Under the pieces are notes generated by a model. That model worked only from the letters and a program-made list of their open reading frames with translations. It had not been told where the DNA came from and did not search any database. Below, piece by piece: positions 8,438 to 16,399 of a stretch of 64,000 bases of DNA (position 1 is its first letter; the number at the start of each line of letters is the position of its first letter). The stretch is from Roseateles sp. XES5 (GTDB taxonomy: Bacteria > Pseudomonadota > Alphaproteobacteria > Rhizobiales > Rhizobiaceae). The translations under genes were made by a program, and so were the position numbers. The stretch is from assembly GCF_020535545.1 (NCBI RefSeq), contig NZ_CP084754.1, positions 496,001-560,000 on the forward strand. Reading direction: 5' to 3'.

Positions 8438-9415
8438 TCAGCGCTGCTGCGCCTTCGCATGCATGATGCGGCCGATGAGGTTCATGAGAACCTGGGCGGC
8501 CAGGATGGCGGTACCGCCGGTATGGTCGTAGTCGGGCGCGACCTCGACCAGGTCGATGCCGACGATGTCGCCGCGCTTGGCCAGCGCCGCCAGGATCTCC
8601 AGCACCTCGTAGTAGATGAAGCCGCCATGCGAGGGCGTGCCCGTGCCCGGCGCAATCGACGGATCGAAGCCGTCGATGTCGATCGTCACGTAGTAGCGCG
8701 CACCGGCCGGAATACGGTCGACAACGCCGTCCGTGCCCAGTGCCCGGATCTGGCGGACCGACAGGATATCGGAGCCCATCCTGCGGGCATCCTCGTAACC
8801 TTCCTTGGCCGTCGAGGAGACGTTGCGGATGCCAAGCTGCGACAGGCCGCTGACATAGGACTTTTCCGCCGCGCGGCGCATCGGGTTGCCATGGCCGTAA
8901 CGCACGCCGTGGCGCTCGTCGACGAAGTCGAGATGGGCGTCGATCTGCACGATATGGATCGGGCCGTTCTTCTCGCAATCCTCGGCAAAGGCGTTGATGC
9001 AGGGGATGTTGACCGAATGGTCGCCGCCCAGCACCACCGGCAGCGCACCGGCTTCCAGGATCTTGCGCACGCCGAACTCGATATTGGCATGGCTCTTCAT
9101 CGTGTCGGTATGCACGATGTCGGCATCGCCGATATCGACGATGGAGACGTCGCCGCTCGGCAGATAGGTGACGTCGTCCTCATGGTCGTAGGCGCCGCCA
9201 TGGCCGAAGGAGAACAGGGTGGAGGCTTCGCGGATGGAGCGCGGTCCGAAGCGGGTGCCGGCGCGCCACTGGGTGCCGCAGTCGAAGGGCGCGCCAAGGA
9301 TCGCGACATCCGCGTCGATGGCGTCCCAGTTCGGCTGGTAGGGATATTTGCCGAAGGTGCAGATGCCGACAAACGGCAGGTTCAAACGTCCGGTCTCGTA
9401 CGAATTGCTGGTCAT
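8438..9415 (-). CDS. Ureohydrolase (agmatinase/arginase superfamily), copy A
   Basis: This binuclear metallohydrolase removes urea from a guanidino compound. The 325 aa chain has all three superfamily signatures: GGDHS (H133), QIDAHLDF (D159, H161, D163) and TIDIDGFDPS (D246, D248), so the metal site is complete. The start ATG at 9413-9415 follows a strong GGAGGAGGG ribosome site. It is the first gene of the ALDH/NCS1/GMC operon and is divergent from a LysR gene. Copy B at 18807-19778 is nearly identical: the only internal residue difference I found is Ser186 versus Pro, plus different C-termini (KAQQR versus KKG). The substrate could be agmatine, guanidinobutyrate, guanidinopropionate or a related molecule; the family assignment is firm and the substrate is open. 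Confidence 0.93.
   Translation of the reverse strand: MTSNSYETGRLNLPFVGICTFGKYPYQPNWDAIDADVAILGAPFDCGTQWRAGTRFGPRSIREASTLFSFGHGGAYDHEDDVTYLPSGDVSIVDIGDADIVHTDTMKSHANIEFGVRKILEAGALPVVLGGDHSVNIPCINAFAEDCEKNGPIHIVQIDAHLDFVDERHGVRYGHGNPMRRAAEKSYVSGLSQLGIRNVSSTAKEGYEDARRMGSDILSVRQIRALGTDGVVDRIPAGARYYVTIDIDGFDPSIAPGTGTPSHGGFIYYEVLEILAALAKRGDIVGIDLVEVAPDYDHTGGTAILAAQVLMNLIGRIMHAKAQQR
8454..9415. repeat. 962-bp direct repeat, copy A
   Basis: This segment matches 18817-19778 without gaps at a constant offset of 10,363 bp. By reading line against line I count roughly 18-20 mismatches, about 98 percent identity, nearly all at synonymous third positions. Similarity stops at the start codon on one side and a few codons before the stop on the other, so the repeat is essentially the coding sequence alone. 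Confidence 0.95.
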
Positions 9416-9508
9416 GTGCCCTCCTCCAAAGGTGCGAAGGAGTGTGCCAAAGGCCAAAACATTTAAAAGTATCTATGATTGCATGTTTACTTGTGCATTA
9501 ATCAATGA

Positions 9509-10441
9509 ATGATCAACAAGGTCCGACACCGCGTCCTCAATCTCTCGCTTGGGGATGCCGAACTCCGGCTGCTCCGGGTGTTCGCCTCCGTCGTGCAGCA
9601 TGGCGGCTTCTCCGCCGCGCAATCGGCGCTCGGCATGACGCAGGCGACGATCTCGACCCACATGCGCCATCTCGAGGAACGGCTGGCCCTGCGCCTGTGC
9701 AGCCGTGGCCGCGGTGGCTTTCTGCTGACGGACGAGGGACGGCTGGTCTACAATGCGGCGCTCGAGCTTTTCGGCTCGATGGAGCAATTCCAGAGCCGCA
9801 TCGGCGAGGCGCAGGGGGAACTGACCGGCAGCCTGAGTTTCGGCACCGTCGATGCGATGATCACCAACCGTGAACTCGATCTCCAGGGCGCGCTTGCGAG
9901 TTTCCATGCCAAGGCGCCGCGCGTGCATCTGGAGATCGATGTCGCCGCGCCGCAGGTCCTGCACCAGGGCCTCCTGAACGGGTCCTATCAGGTCGTCCTC
10001 ATGCCCTCGGTCGGCAGCGTCATGCCGAATTTCCGCAGCCAGCCCGTCTTCTCCGAGGTTCAGCAACTTTACTGCGCCGATGGCCACCCGCTCTTCGCCA
10101 TCCCCGACGCGGAACTCACCGAAGACCTGCTCGCCGCCCAATCCTTCGCCGGGCGCACCTACATGCTCAACGAGACGATCTGCGGCGTGAACTTCAACTG
10201 GGCGGCAGCGACGCCGCATATGGAAGGCACCCTGCTCCTCCTGCTGTCCGGCGCCTATATCGGCTTCCTGCCGGATCACTACGCCGACGAATGGGTGCGG
10301 ACCGGTCGCCTCCGGGTCCTTGCCCCTGACCGCATGACCTTCAAGGACATGTTCCACATCGCCTATCCCCGCAACAAACCATCGCGCGCCGCCGAAACCC
10401 TCGCGGCCGCCATTGCCGAGAGCGCGCACAAGCCGCGGTGA
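9509..10441 (+). CDS. LysR family transcriptional regulator
   Basis: The 310 aa product has an N-terminal winged helix (residues about 17-77, GGFSAAQSALGMTQATISTH with LEERLALRLCSRG following) and a periplasmic-binding-like effector domain. It diverges from ureohydrolase A (93 bases between starts) and precedes the ABC operon at 10549, so it could control either. It belongs to the same subgroup as the LysR at 28747: both have the ALGM(T/S)Q recognition helix and the LCSRGRGGF/LCRRGRRGL wing. ATG 9509 was taken; an overlapping out-of-frame ATG at 9505 is not used. Confidence 0.9.
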   Translation: MINKVRHRVLNLSLGDAELRLLRVFASVVQHGGFSAAQSALGMTQATISTHMRHLEERLALRLCSRGRGGFLLTDEGRLVYNAALELFGSMEQFQSRIGEAQGELTGSLSFGTVDAMITNRELDLQGALASFHAKAPRVHLEIDVAAPQVLHQGLLNGSYQVVLMPSVGSVMPNFRSQPVFSEVQQLYCADGHPLFAIPDAELTEDLLAAQSFAGRTYMLNETICGVNFNWAAATPHMEGTLLLLLSGAYIGFLPDHYADEWVRTGRLRVLAPDRMTFKDMFHIAYPRNKPSRAAETLAAAIAESAHKPR

Positions 10442-10489
10442 CGCCACCGCTTCGCGCCGGCCGCCATTTCCTCTGTCGCAGAACGCCGC

Positions 10490-10539
10490 TTGACTCCCAT
10501 CGGAAAGCGCTTTTATAAGTTGTAGGCCTAACCCTACAA
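10490..10539 (+). promoter_or_regulatory. Promoter with overlapping inverted-repeat operator
   Basis: TTGACT (10490-10495) and TATAAG (10514-10519) are 18 bases apart and form a good sigma-70 type promoter. Immediately after the -10 lies TTGTAGGCCTAACCCTACAA (10520-10539), an inverted repeat with perfect 7-base arms. This covers the expected transcription start and is the natural operator for a repressor, most simply the GntR/UTRA protein encoded at 13151 in the same operon. Confidence 0.65.
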
Positions 10540-10548
10540 TTGGATGCC

Positions 10549-11475
10549 ATGCAACAGCCCTCCCCGACATCAACCGCCACGCTTTCCCCCGCCGATCTAC
10601 CCGGCCGGGACGTGCCCGTGCGTCGCCTGCGCCATCCCGGGCGCTGGATCAGCGGCGGCATCGTCCTGCTGCTGCTCGCCCTCATCGGCCGCGCTTTCGC
10701 CGTCGGGCAGATCCAGTGGGCCGTGGTCGGACAATTCCTGACGGCGGAGGTGATCATCGTCGGCTTCGGCTGGACGCTCCTAATTTCGGCCTGCGCCCTT
10801 GCCTTCGGCGTGGCGCTGGGTTTCGCCTTCGGCATCATGCGGCTGTCGGAAAACCCGATCCTGCGCTTTGCCGCCTGGCTCTATGTCTGGATCTTCCGCG
10901 GAACGCCCGTGCTGCTCCAGCTTCTCATCTGGTTCAACATCGCGCTCGTCTTCCCGCGGCTTTACATTCCGGGCCTCGTCGATGCGCGCATGGTCGATGT
11001 CGTGACGCCCTTCGTCGCCGCCGTGCTCGGGCTCGGCGTCAACGAGGGCTCCTATCTCACCGAGGTCGTGCGGGGCGGCATCAGCTCCGTCGACAAGGGC
11101 CAGACCGAGGCTGCGCATACCCTCGGCATGACGCCCGGCCAGACGATGCGCCGCATCGTCCTGCCGCAGACGCTGCGCCTGATCCTGCCGGTGCTCGGCA
11201 ACAGCGCCATCGGCATGCTGAAATTCTCCTCGCTCGCCGCCACCATCGCCATGGGCGAAATGCTGAACGCGGCACAGCGCATCTACTTCATCAACGGCGC
11301 CGTCATCGAACTCCTGTTCGTCTGCGCGATCTGGTACCTGGCCGGAACCACGGTTCTGTCCATCGGCCAATATTATCTCGAACGCCATTTCGGCCGTGAC
11401 GCCTCCAGCGCCACCGCCGGAAGCAGCTGGTTCAAGGGCTGGGCGCGCCGCCGGGCCGCCCCGGAGGAAGTATGA
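10549..11475 (+). CDS. Amino acid-type ABC importer permease
   Basis: This 308 aa inner-membrane permease of the polar amino acid family has a hydrophilic N-terminal extension of about 30 residues, several hydrophobic segments, and the ATPase-contacting EAA loop in [26 protein letters not shown] 10549 was chosen; a TTG nine bases upstream lies inside the operator and is less likely. It overlaps the ATPase gene by four bases (ATGA). It resembles the permease at 57676 (FRGTP/FRGVP, FNIAL, GNQAIGMLK-type segments), so the two importers are paralogous. The operon continues to a binding protein, a GntR regulator and three enzymes. Confidence 0.88.
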   Translation: MQQPSPTSTATLSPADLPGRDVPVRRLRHPGRWISGGIVLLLLALIGRAFAVGQIQWAVVGQFLTAEVIIVGFGWTLLISACALAFGVALGFAFGIMRLSENPILRFAAWLYVWIFRGTPVLLQLLIWFNIALVFPRLYIPGLVDARMVDVVTPFVAAVLGLGVNEGSYLTEVVRGGISSVDKGQTEAAHTLGMTPGQTMRRIVLPQTLRLILPVLGNSAIGMLKFSSLAATIAMGEMLNAAQRIYFINGAVIELLFVCAIWYLAGTTVLSIGQYYLERHFGRDASSATAGSSWFKGWARRRAAPEEV

Positions 11476-12236
11476 GCCTCGCAGTCAAGGCGGTCGGTAT
11501 CCGCAAGAGTTTTGGCGCCCACGAGGTCCTGAAGGGGCTCGATCTGGACGTTACCCATGGCGAGGTGCTCTGCATCCTCGGCCCTTCCGGCAGCGGCAAG
11601 AGCACCTTCCTGCGCTGCATCAACCATCTGGAAACGCCCGATGGCGGCTATGTCTGGGTCGACGGCGCCATCATGGGCTACGAACTCCGCCGCGACGCCC
11701 TGCAGGAACTGCCGGTCAAGCGCCTGCGCGCCCAGCAGAGCCAGCTCGGCATGGTCTTCCAGCACTTCAACCTCTTCGCCCATCGCACCGTGCTCGGCAA
11801 TGTCATCGAGGGTCCGATGGTGGTGCGCGGCCTGAAGCGCGCCGCGGCGGAGGCCCGCGCCATGGAACTCCTGGAGCAGGTCGGCATGGCCGGCAAGGCC
11901 GCAAGCTACCCCTCGCAGCTTTCCGGCGGCCAGAAGCAGCGCGTCGCCATCGCCCGGGCGCTCGCCATGGAACCGCGCGTCATGTTGTTCGACGAGCCGA
12001 CCAGCGCACTCGATCCGGAACTCGTCGGCGAGGTGCTGGAGGTGATGCGCACGCTGGCGCGCGGCGGCACCACGATGATCGTCGTCACGCACGAGATCGG
12101 CTTCGCCCGCGAAGTGGCCGACCGGGTCGTGGTCATGATCGATGGCGAAATCCGCGAAATGGGCGTCCCGGGCGACATCCTCAGCAACCCGGCCGATCCA
12201 CGCGTGCGCTCGTTCCTGAGCCGCGTGCTCGCCTGA
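11472..12236 (+). CDS. Amino acid-type ABC importer ATPase
   Basis: This 254 aa nucleotide-binding protein has Walker [10 protein letters not shown], a Q-loop in [10 protein letters not shown], signature LSGGQKQR, Walker [14 protein letters not shown] and the switch histidine in VVTHE. This is the GlnQ/HisP type. It energises the permease encoded immediately upstream, with which it overlaps by four bases. It may also serve the ATPase-less importer at 56736-58530, whose permease is a close relative; that is inference. Confidence 0.93.
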   Translation: MSLAVKAVGIRKSFGAHEVLKGLDLDVTHGEVLCILGPSGSGKSTFLRCINHLETPDGGYVWVDGAIMGYELRRDALQELPVKRLRAQQSQLGMVFQHFNLFAHRTVLGNVIEGPMVVRGLKRAAAEARAMELLEQVGMAGKAASYPSQLSGGQKQRVAIARALAMEPRVMLFDEPTSALDPELVGEVLEVMRTLARGGTTMIVVTHEIGFAREVADRVVVMIDGEIREMGVPGDILSNPADPRVRSFLSRVLA

Positions 12237-12270
12237 CCTTTTCCTTCGTCCAACAATGGGAGTACGGACA

Positions 12271-13128
12271 ATGAAGACAATCCTGCCGATGGTTCTGGGG
12301 CTTGCCTCCGCCACCTTCCTCAGTCTTGCCGGCGTCGCGCAGGCGGCCGGCGACGAAAAGCTCGCCGCCGGCCTGCCCGAAGCCGTGCGCAGCGCCGGCA
12401 AGCTGAACGTCACGATCAGCCTGGCCTACCCGCCGATGGAATACAACGACGCCGGCTCGACGGAACTGAAGGGCTTCGACATCGACCTTGCCAAGGCGAT
12501 CGCCGAGCGTCTCGGCCTCGCCGCGGAATTCCAGAACGTCGAGTTTCCACAGCTGATCCCGCAGGTCGTCACCGGCCGTTCCGACATGATCATCACGGCG
12601 TTCTCCGACAAGGTGGAGCGCCAGACGCAGCTTGATTTCATCGACTACTTCAAGACGGGCAACGTCTTCTATTCGAGCATCGACCACCAGGGCGACATCA
12701 AGACCGAAGCCGACCTCTGCGGCAAGACGGTCGCGGTCGCCACGGGCACGAGCTGGGTTACCTGGGCCGAAGAGCTCGGCAAGTCGATCTGCCCGGCCGA
12801 CAAGCTGATCACCGTCATCCAGATCCCGACCCAGGCCGAGCACATCATGCAGATCCGCCAGGGTCGCGCCCAGGCCTCCGTCATCGGCCTCGAAGGCCTG
12901 CTCGACCTGATGAAGCAGGAACCGGGCAAGTTCTACCAGATCGGCGCGGTCGGCGACGTCAACCACTATGGCATCGCCTTCGCCAAGGCGAACGGCGAAC
13001 TGCGCGATGCCGTGCATGCCACGCTCGACGCGCTGAAGGCCGACGGCACTTATGCACAGATCCTCGACCGCTACGGCTTGAAAGAAGCCGGTGTGGAAGA
13101 GTTCAAGATAAACGGAGCCACGAAGTAA
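12271..13128 (+). CDS. Amino acid-type ABC solute-binding protein
   Basis: This 285 aa periplasmic binding protein (family 3) has a Sec signal peptide of about 24 residues ending AGVAQAAG. The N-lobe shows NVTISLAYPPMEYND and GFDIDLAKAIAERLG, the usual ligand-pocket framework. ATG 12271 has GGGAG eight bases upstream; an in-frame upstream start would spoil the signal peptide. It resembles the binding protein at 56736 (both have DLCGKTVAV or DLCGKRVAV), pointing to related ligands. It is third in the operon controlled by the operator at 10520. Confidence 0.9.
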   Translation: MKTILPMVLGLASATFLSLAGVAQAAGDEKLAAGLPEAVRSAGKLNVTISLAYPPMEYNDAGSTELKGFDIDLAKAIAERLGLAAEFQNVEFPQLIPQVVTGRSDMIITAFSDKVERQTQLDFIDYFKTGNVFYSSIDHQGDIKTEADLCGKTVAVATGTSWVTWAEELGKSICPADKLITVIQIPTQAEHIMQIRQGRAQASVIGLEGLLDLMKQEPGKFYQIGAVGDVNHYGIAFAKANGELRDAVHATLDALKADGTYAQILDRYGLKEAGVEEFKINGATK

Positions 13129-13150
13129 TCCAGCTGTTCCGGAGCCTGCC

Positions 13151-13933
13151 TTGATCCAGCCTTCCACACCAGACGCCAATGCCGCGGGTGACCGCCCGGA
13201 CGACCGGCTGTCGCGCTTTCGTCTCGACGCCTATTCGAGCGAACAGCTCTACCGTCAGCTTTACCGGGCGCTGCGCGCCGCCATTCTCAGCGGCGATTTC
13301 TCCGAGGGGGAAGCCATCCCTTCGGAGAACCAGTTGCGCGACCAGTTCGGCATTGCCCGAACGACGGTCCGTAACGCCATGGCGCTTCTGGTGTCGGAGG
13401 GGCTGGTCCAGCAGGTGCGCGGTCGGGGCACGATCGTCTCGCACCGGCCGATCAGCCACAACATCTGGAACTTCGGCAGCTTCACGGAACTGGCGCGCCG
13501 GCAGGGCCAGCGCCCGGTGACGAAAGTGCTCGAGCATCGCGTGGAAGGCGGCGAGCTGCTTCTGGTGCGTGCTCGCGGCCTGGCGAACGAAGCGACGGTG
13601 AGCTGGCTCAACGTCGACACGTCCCAGCTCGACCTTGCTCTCTATCCCGGCCTCGAGACCTACGATTTCGCGGCGCAATCGCTCTATGAGGTGCTGCGCC
13701 GCGACTATGACCGCCATCCGCTCCGCTCGGAACTGCTGCTGACCGTCGTGCCACCGTCGGAGCGCCTGCGGGAGGTCTTCGGCCCGGCACCGGACGTGCC
13801 GGGCTACCTTTGCGCCAGCGGGGACGTCCTCGACGCCGACGACCGGTTGGTCGAACGCACGTCGATCGTCTACGCGCCGGCGGTCCAGATGAAATTCGCA
13901 ACGCGCTGGGGGCGCGATACCGCGCCTGCCTGA
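13151..13933 (+). CDS. GntR family repressor with UTRA effector domain
   Basis: The 260 aa product has a GntR winged helix at about residues 30-100 (AILSGDFSEGEAIPSENQLR, ARTTVRNAMALL) and a UTRA ligand domain from about 115 onward (LLLVRARGLAN, ERTSIVYAP). HutC/PhnF-type members repress catabolic operons until a pathway metabolite binds. The start is TTG 13151 behind GGAG at 13141-13144. It sits inside the operon, between the importer and the enzymes, as expected of an autoregulated local repressor; the inverted repeat at 10520-10539 is the likely target. Confidence 0.9.
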   Translation: MIQPSTPDANAAGDRPDDRLSRFRLDAYSSEQLYRQLYRALRAAILSGDFSEGEAIPSENQLRDQFGIARTTVRNAMALLVSEGLVQQVRGRGTIVSHRPISHNIWNFGSFTELARRQGQRPVTKVLEHRVEGGELLLVRARGLANEATVSWLNVDTSQLDLALYPGLETYDFAAQSLYEVLRRDYDRHPLRSELLLTVVPPSERLREVFGPAPDVPGYLCASGDVLDADDRLVERTSIVYAPAVQMKFATRWGRDTAPA

Positions 13934-13959
13934 GGGCGGCGCGACGCAGGAGAAACGAC

Positions 13960-14700
13960 ATGAGCCGTCTTATCGAGACCTTTGCCACCGTGAAGCCCAT
14001 TCTCGGCATGCTGCATCTTGCCGGCGACGGCCCCGCGGCGAAGCTCGCCCAGGCCGAGGAAGAGGCACGCATCATGGCCGGTGAAGGCGTCGACGGGCTG
14101 GTGGTGGAAAACTACTTCGGCGATGCCGACGATGTCGAGCGCGTGCTCGACCGGCTGAGCGGCCTCGATCTTGGCGTGAAACTCGGCGTCAACGTGCTGC
14201 GCGACGACAAGCGCGCCTTCGCGCTGGCGAAGCGCTATCCCGTTTCCTTCATTCAGGTCGATTCCGTCGCCGGCCATCTGTCGCCGGACGACGACGCCGG
14301 CTTCGCGGCCGATTTCGCCGCGCGGCGGGCAAGCGTCCCGTCGCTGCTGCTCGGCGGCGTGCGGTTCAAGTATCAGCCGATCCTTTCCGGTCGGCCGGAG
14401 GAAGAGGACGTGCGCCTCGGCGCCGCGCGCTGCGACGGCCTGGTGGTGACCTCGGACGCCACGGGCCAGCCGACGGACATGGACAAGGTCGCTCGCTTCC
14501 GCGCCGCGACCGGCGGCGCCGTGCCGCTCCTCATCGGTGCCGGCCTTACCGAAACGAACGCCGCCGAACAGCTGGAACATGCCGATGGCGCCATTGTCGG
14601 TAGCTGGTTCAAGCACGACCACAAGGACACCGGCCGCGTCGAGGCCAGCCATGTCGCCCGCCTGATGCACGCCGTCCGCGCGGCCCGGAGCGCGGCATGA
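13960..14700 (+). CDS. BtpA/SgcQ family TIM-barrel protein
   Basis: This 246 aa protein of the BtpA/SgcQ family shows the opening KPILGMLHLAGDG, VDGLVVENYFGDA, and the late VPLLIGAGLTETN and GAIVGSWFKHD, a pattern of alternating strands and helices like a TIM barrel with a phosphate-binding C-terminal end. The namesake BtpA affects photosystem I accumulation in cyanobacteria, but bacterial relatives sit in sugar or nucleoside operons and their reaction is not established. Here it is flanked by a UTRA repressor and, with a four-base overlap, an AllA-like gene, followed by a PfkB kinase. It may act on the phosphorylated product of that kinase; this is inference. Confidence 0.85.
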   Translation: MSRLIETFATVKPILGMLHLAGDGPAAKLAQAEEEARIMAGEGVDGLVVENYFGDADDVERVLDRLSGLDLGVKLGVNVLRDDKRAFALAKRYPVSFIQVDSVAGHLSPDDDAGFAADFAARRASVPSLLLGGVRFKYQPILSGRPEEEDVRLGAARCDGLVVTSDATGQPTDMDKVARFRAATGGAVPLLIGAGLTETNAAEQLEHADGAIVGSWFKHDHKDTGRVEASHVARLMHAVRAARSAA

Positions 14701-15200
14701 CCCCCGTCCGCGCGCGCGCCGTGACGGCCGAAAACTTCGCCCGCTACGGCAGGGTCTACGACCTTGCGGGCGATGCCGATCCAAACGTGATCTGGACGCA
14801 GGGCGACGGCTGGGCCGACGGCTTCACCCGTATGCCGTTGATCGACGGTTCGGGCCATCTCGGCATGACGCGGGGCGGCAGCGCGCCCTGGCCTTGCACC
14901 GCGATGGAACGGCACCCGCAGACCGAGGAGGCGCTTTTCTGCGCCGGCGAACCGATCGTTCTTGCGGTGGCCGCCGCCTCAAAGGCAGACGCACCCCATC
15001 GCGACGACATCGAGGCTTTCGTCATCGCACCGGGACAGGTGGTGGTGATGCACAGGAACGTTTGGCATGACGCCTGCCGGGGCGCCACGCGCCCCACGTC
15101 CTATTACTGGATGGCGATCTGCGGCCTCGGCGAAAGCCCGTGGATCCCGGTCGCCGGCGGGCCACGTCAGGTCGAGGTGAAGAGCGAGACCGCAGCATGA
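14697..15200 (+). CDS. AllA-like cupin (ureidoglycolate lyase superfamily)
   Basis: This 167 aa protein resembles ureidoglycolate lyase AllA over its core: ERHPQTEEALFCAGEPIVLA (residues 71-90) and APGQVVVMHRNVWHDA (111-126), matching the ERHP and HRNVWH motifs of AllA. AllA splits ureidoglycolate to glyoxylate and urea. The N-terminal 60 residues differ from AllA, so the substrate may be another ureido or sugar-derived compound. It overlaps both neighbours by four bases (ATGA), which implies tight coupling with the BtpA-like protein and the PfkB kinase. Assignment to the superfamily is good; the reaction is not known. Confidence 0.75.
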   Translation: MTPVRARAVTAENFARYGRVYDLAGDADPNVIWTQGDGWADGFTRMPLIDGSGHLGMTRGGSAPWPCTAMERHPQTEEALFCAGEPIVLAVAAASKADAPHRDDIEAFVIAPGQVVVMHRNVWHDACRGATRPTSYYWMAICGLGESPWIPVAGGPRQVEVKSETAA

Positions 15201-16132
15201 CGGCCTTCTTCATCGGCGATGTGGCGCTCGACGAATATTACACCGCCGACCGCTGGCCCGGCCGCGCCGACAAGGGCATGGTGCAGGAACTGCCCGCCGA
15301 GATCGGCGGCTCCATCGCCAATGCCGCGGTCGTGCATGCGGCGCTGGGCGGGGACACGCAGTTCATTTCCCTGCTGAACGACAGCCCCTTGTCGGGGCGG
15401 CTCACGGATGACCTCCGACAGAACGGCGTCGGTGTCGATCACATGCTGACCGATCCCACCCTTGCGGAATCGCGCAACCTGATCTTCCTGATCGACGGCG
15501 AACACGTCGTCCTGACGGTCGAGATGGGCGAGCCGCCGATGTGGCTGGCGCCGGCGACCCTCGCAACCCTGCGCCGTGAGGGCTTTCTCTATACGACGCT
15601 CTATCGTGCCCGCCGCCTGCACTGCCAGACGGAAACGGGCGTCCTGAAGCAGGCAGACCTTCTGGCCGATCTCAGCCACCACGGCCGCCGCGCGATCTTC
15701 GATCTCGATGTCGGTGGCTGCACACCCGAAGACATGCCCTATCTCTCGGGCGCTGCCGTCGTCATCTTCAACCAGGTCGGCTTTCGCGCCGCCTTCGGCC
15801 ACGACGACATGGCCCGCATAGGCGAGTGGATACGCACGCACGGTATAGGCTGGGTGGTGCGCACGAAGGCGGCCGATGGCGCCGAGGCCTTCGACGGCGA
15901 AACACTGCTGCAGGCGGCCGGTTATCCCGTGGATGTGGCCGACGTCACGGGGGCCGGCGACACCTTCGGCGGAGCGCTGACCTGGTGCCTGACACAGGGG
16001 CACCCCTTCGCGGAAGCGCTGGATTTCTCCATCGCCGCCGCCTCCCGCTCCGTCACGATCCACGGCCCGCGCGGCGGCAAGGCCGACGTCGAAACCGTGC
16101 TTGCCTGGCGAAGGGAAAGGCGCGGCGTCTAG
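15197..16132 (+). CDS. PfkB family carbohydrate/nucleoside kinase
   Basis: This 311 aa ribokinase-type kinase has the N-terminal glycine motif EIGGSIANAA (residues 35-44) and the C-terminal signature DVTGAGDTFGGAL (249-261) with catalytic Asp255. It transfers phosphate from ATP to a sugar, sugar acid or nucleoside hydroxyl. The ATG at 15197 overlaps the AllA-like gene by four bases. It is the last gene of the operon, and its TAG stop is already the first bases of the rhizobial palindrome at 16131. The substrate is presumably imported by the system at 10549-13128. Confidence 0.88.
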   Translation: MTAFFIGDVALDEYYTADRWPGRADKGMVQELPAEIGGSIANAAVVHAALGGDTQFISLLNDSPLSGRLTDDLRQNGVGVDHMLTDPTLAESRNLIFLIDGEHVVLTVEMGEPPMWLAPATLATLRREGFLYTTLYRARRLHCQTETGVLKQADLLADLSHHGRRAIFDLDVGGCTPEDMPYLSGAAVVIFNQVGFRAAFGHDDMARIGEWIRTHGIGWVVRTKAADGAEAFDGETLLQAAGYPVDVADVTGAGDTFGGALTWCLTQGHPFAEALDFSIAAASRSVTIHGPRGGKADVETVLAWRRERRGV

Positions 16133-16167
16133 AGCATGTCAGGTTCAGATTGAACCAGACATGCTCT
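16131..16167. repeat. RIME-like rhizobial intergenic palindrome
   Basis: AGAGCATGTC-A-GGTTCA (16131-16147) and TGAACC-A-GACATGCTCT (16151-16167) pair over 17 bases with one mismatch around a 3-base loop, followed by an A/T-rich tail and the segment with AAAACCGGTTCCCACTTTT near 16199-16217. I recall this as a common dispersed element in Rhizobiaceae intergenic DNA. Here it lies between two convergent operons and probably acts as a bidirectional terminator as well. Confidence 0.75.
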
Positions 16168-16399
16168 AAATTCTTTTGTTTTCGTTTGTCTTTTCGGGAA
16201 AACCGGTTCCCACTTTTCCCTGACAAACTCCAGGAGGAAGGATCGAGCGCTTTCGCCCTCAATCCTCGCGCCATTGCTGGCTCACGCCAGCATCCGCCGC
16301 AGGGAAAGCGGCAGATGCACGGTCAGGCGGCAAAGCATCCACCCTGCCCGGGAGGAGAGCACGCAGCATATCCCGCTCCCTCGCCTGACCGTTCCAGCG
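16168..16399. other. Intergenic spacer between convergent operons
   Basis: No gene is supported. Besides the tail of the RIME-like element it holds two further hairpins: TGCTGGC (16275-16281) with GCCAGCA (16286-16292), and GCCGC (16296-16300) with GCGGC (16308-16312). They may end transcription of the deacetylase operon coming from the right. Confidence 0.6.

Noticed and set aside
8355..8978. Upstream extension of the aldehyde dehydrogenase frame
   Set aside because: It lies in another frame of the ureohydrolase gene and has an Arg-rich, non-domain sequence.
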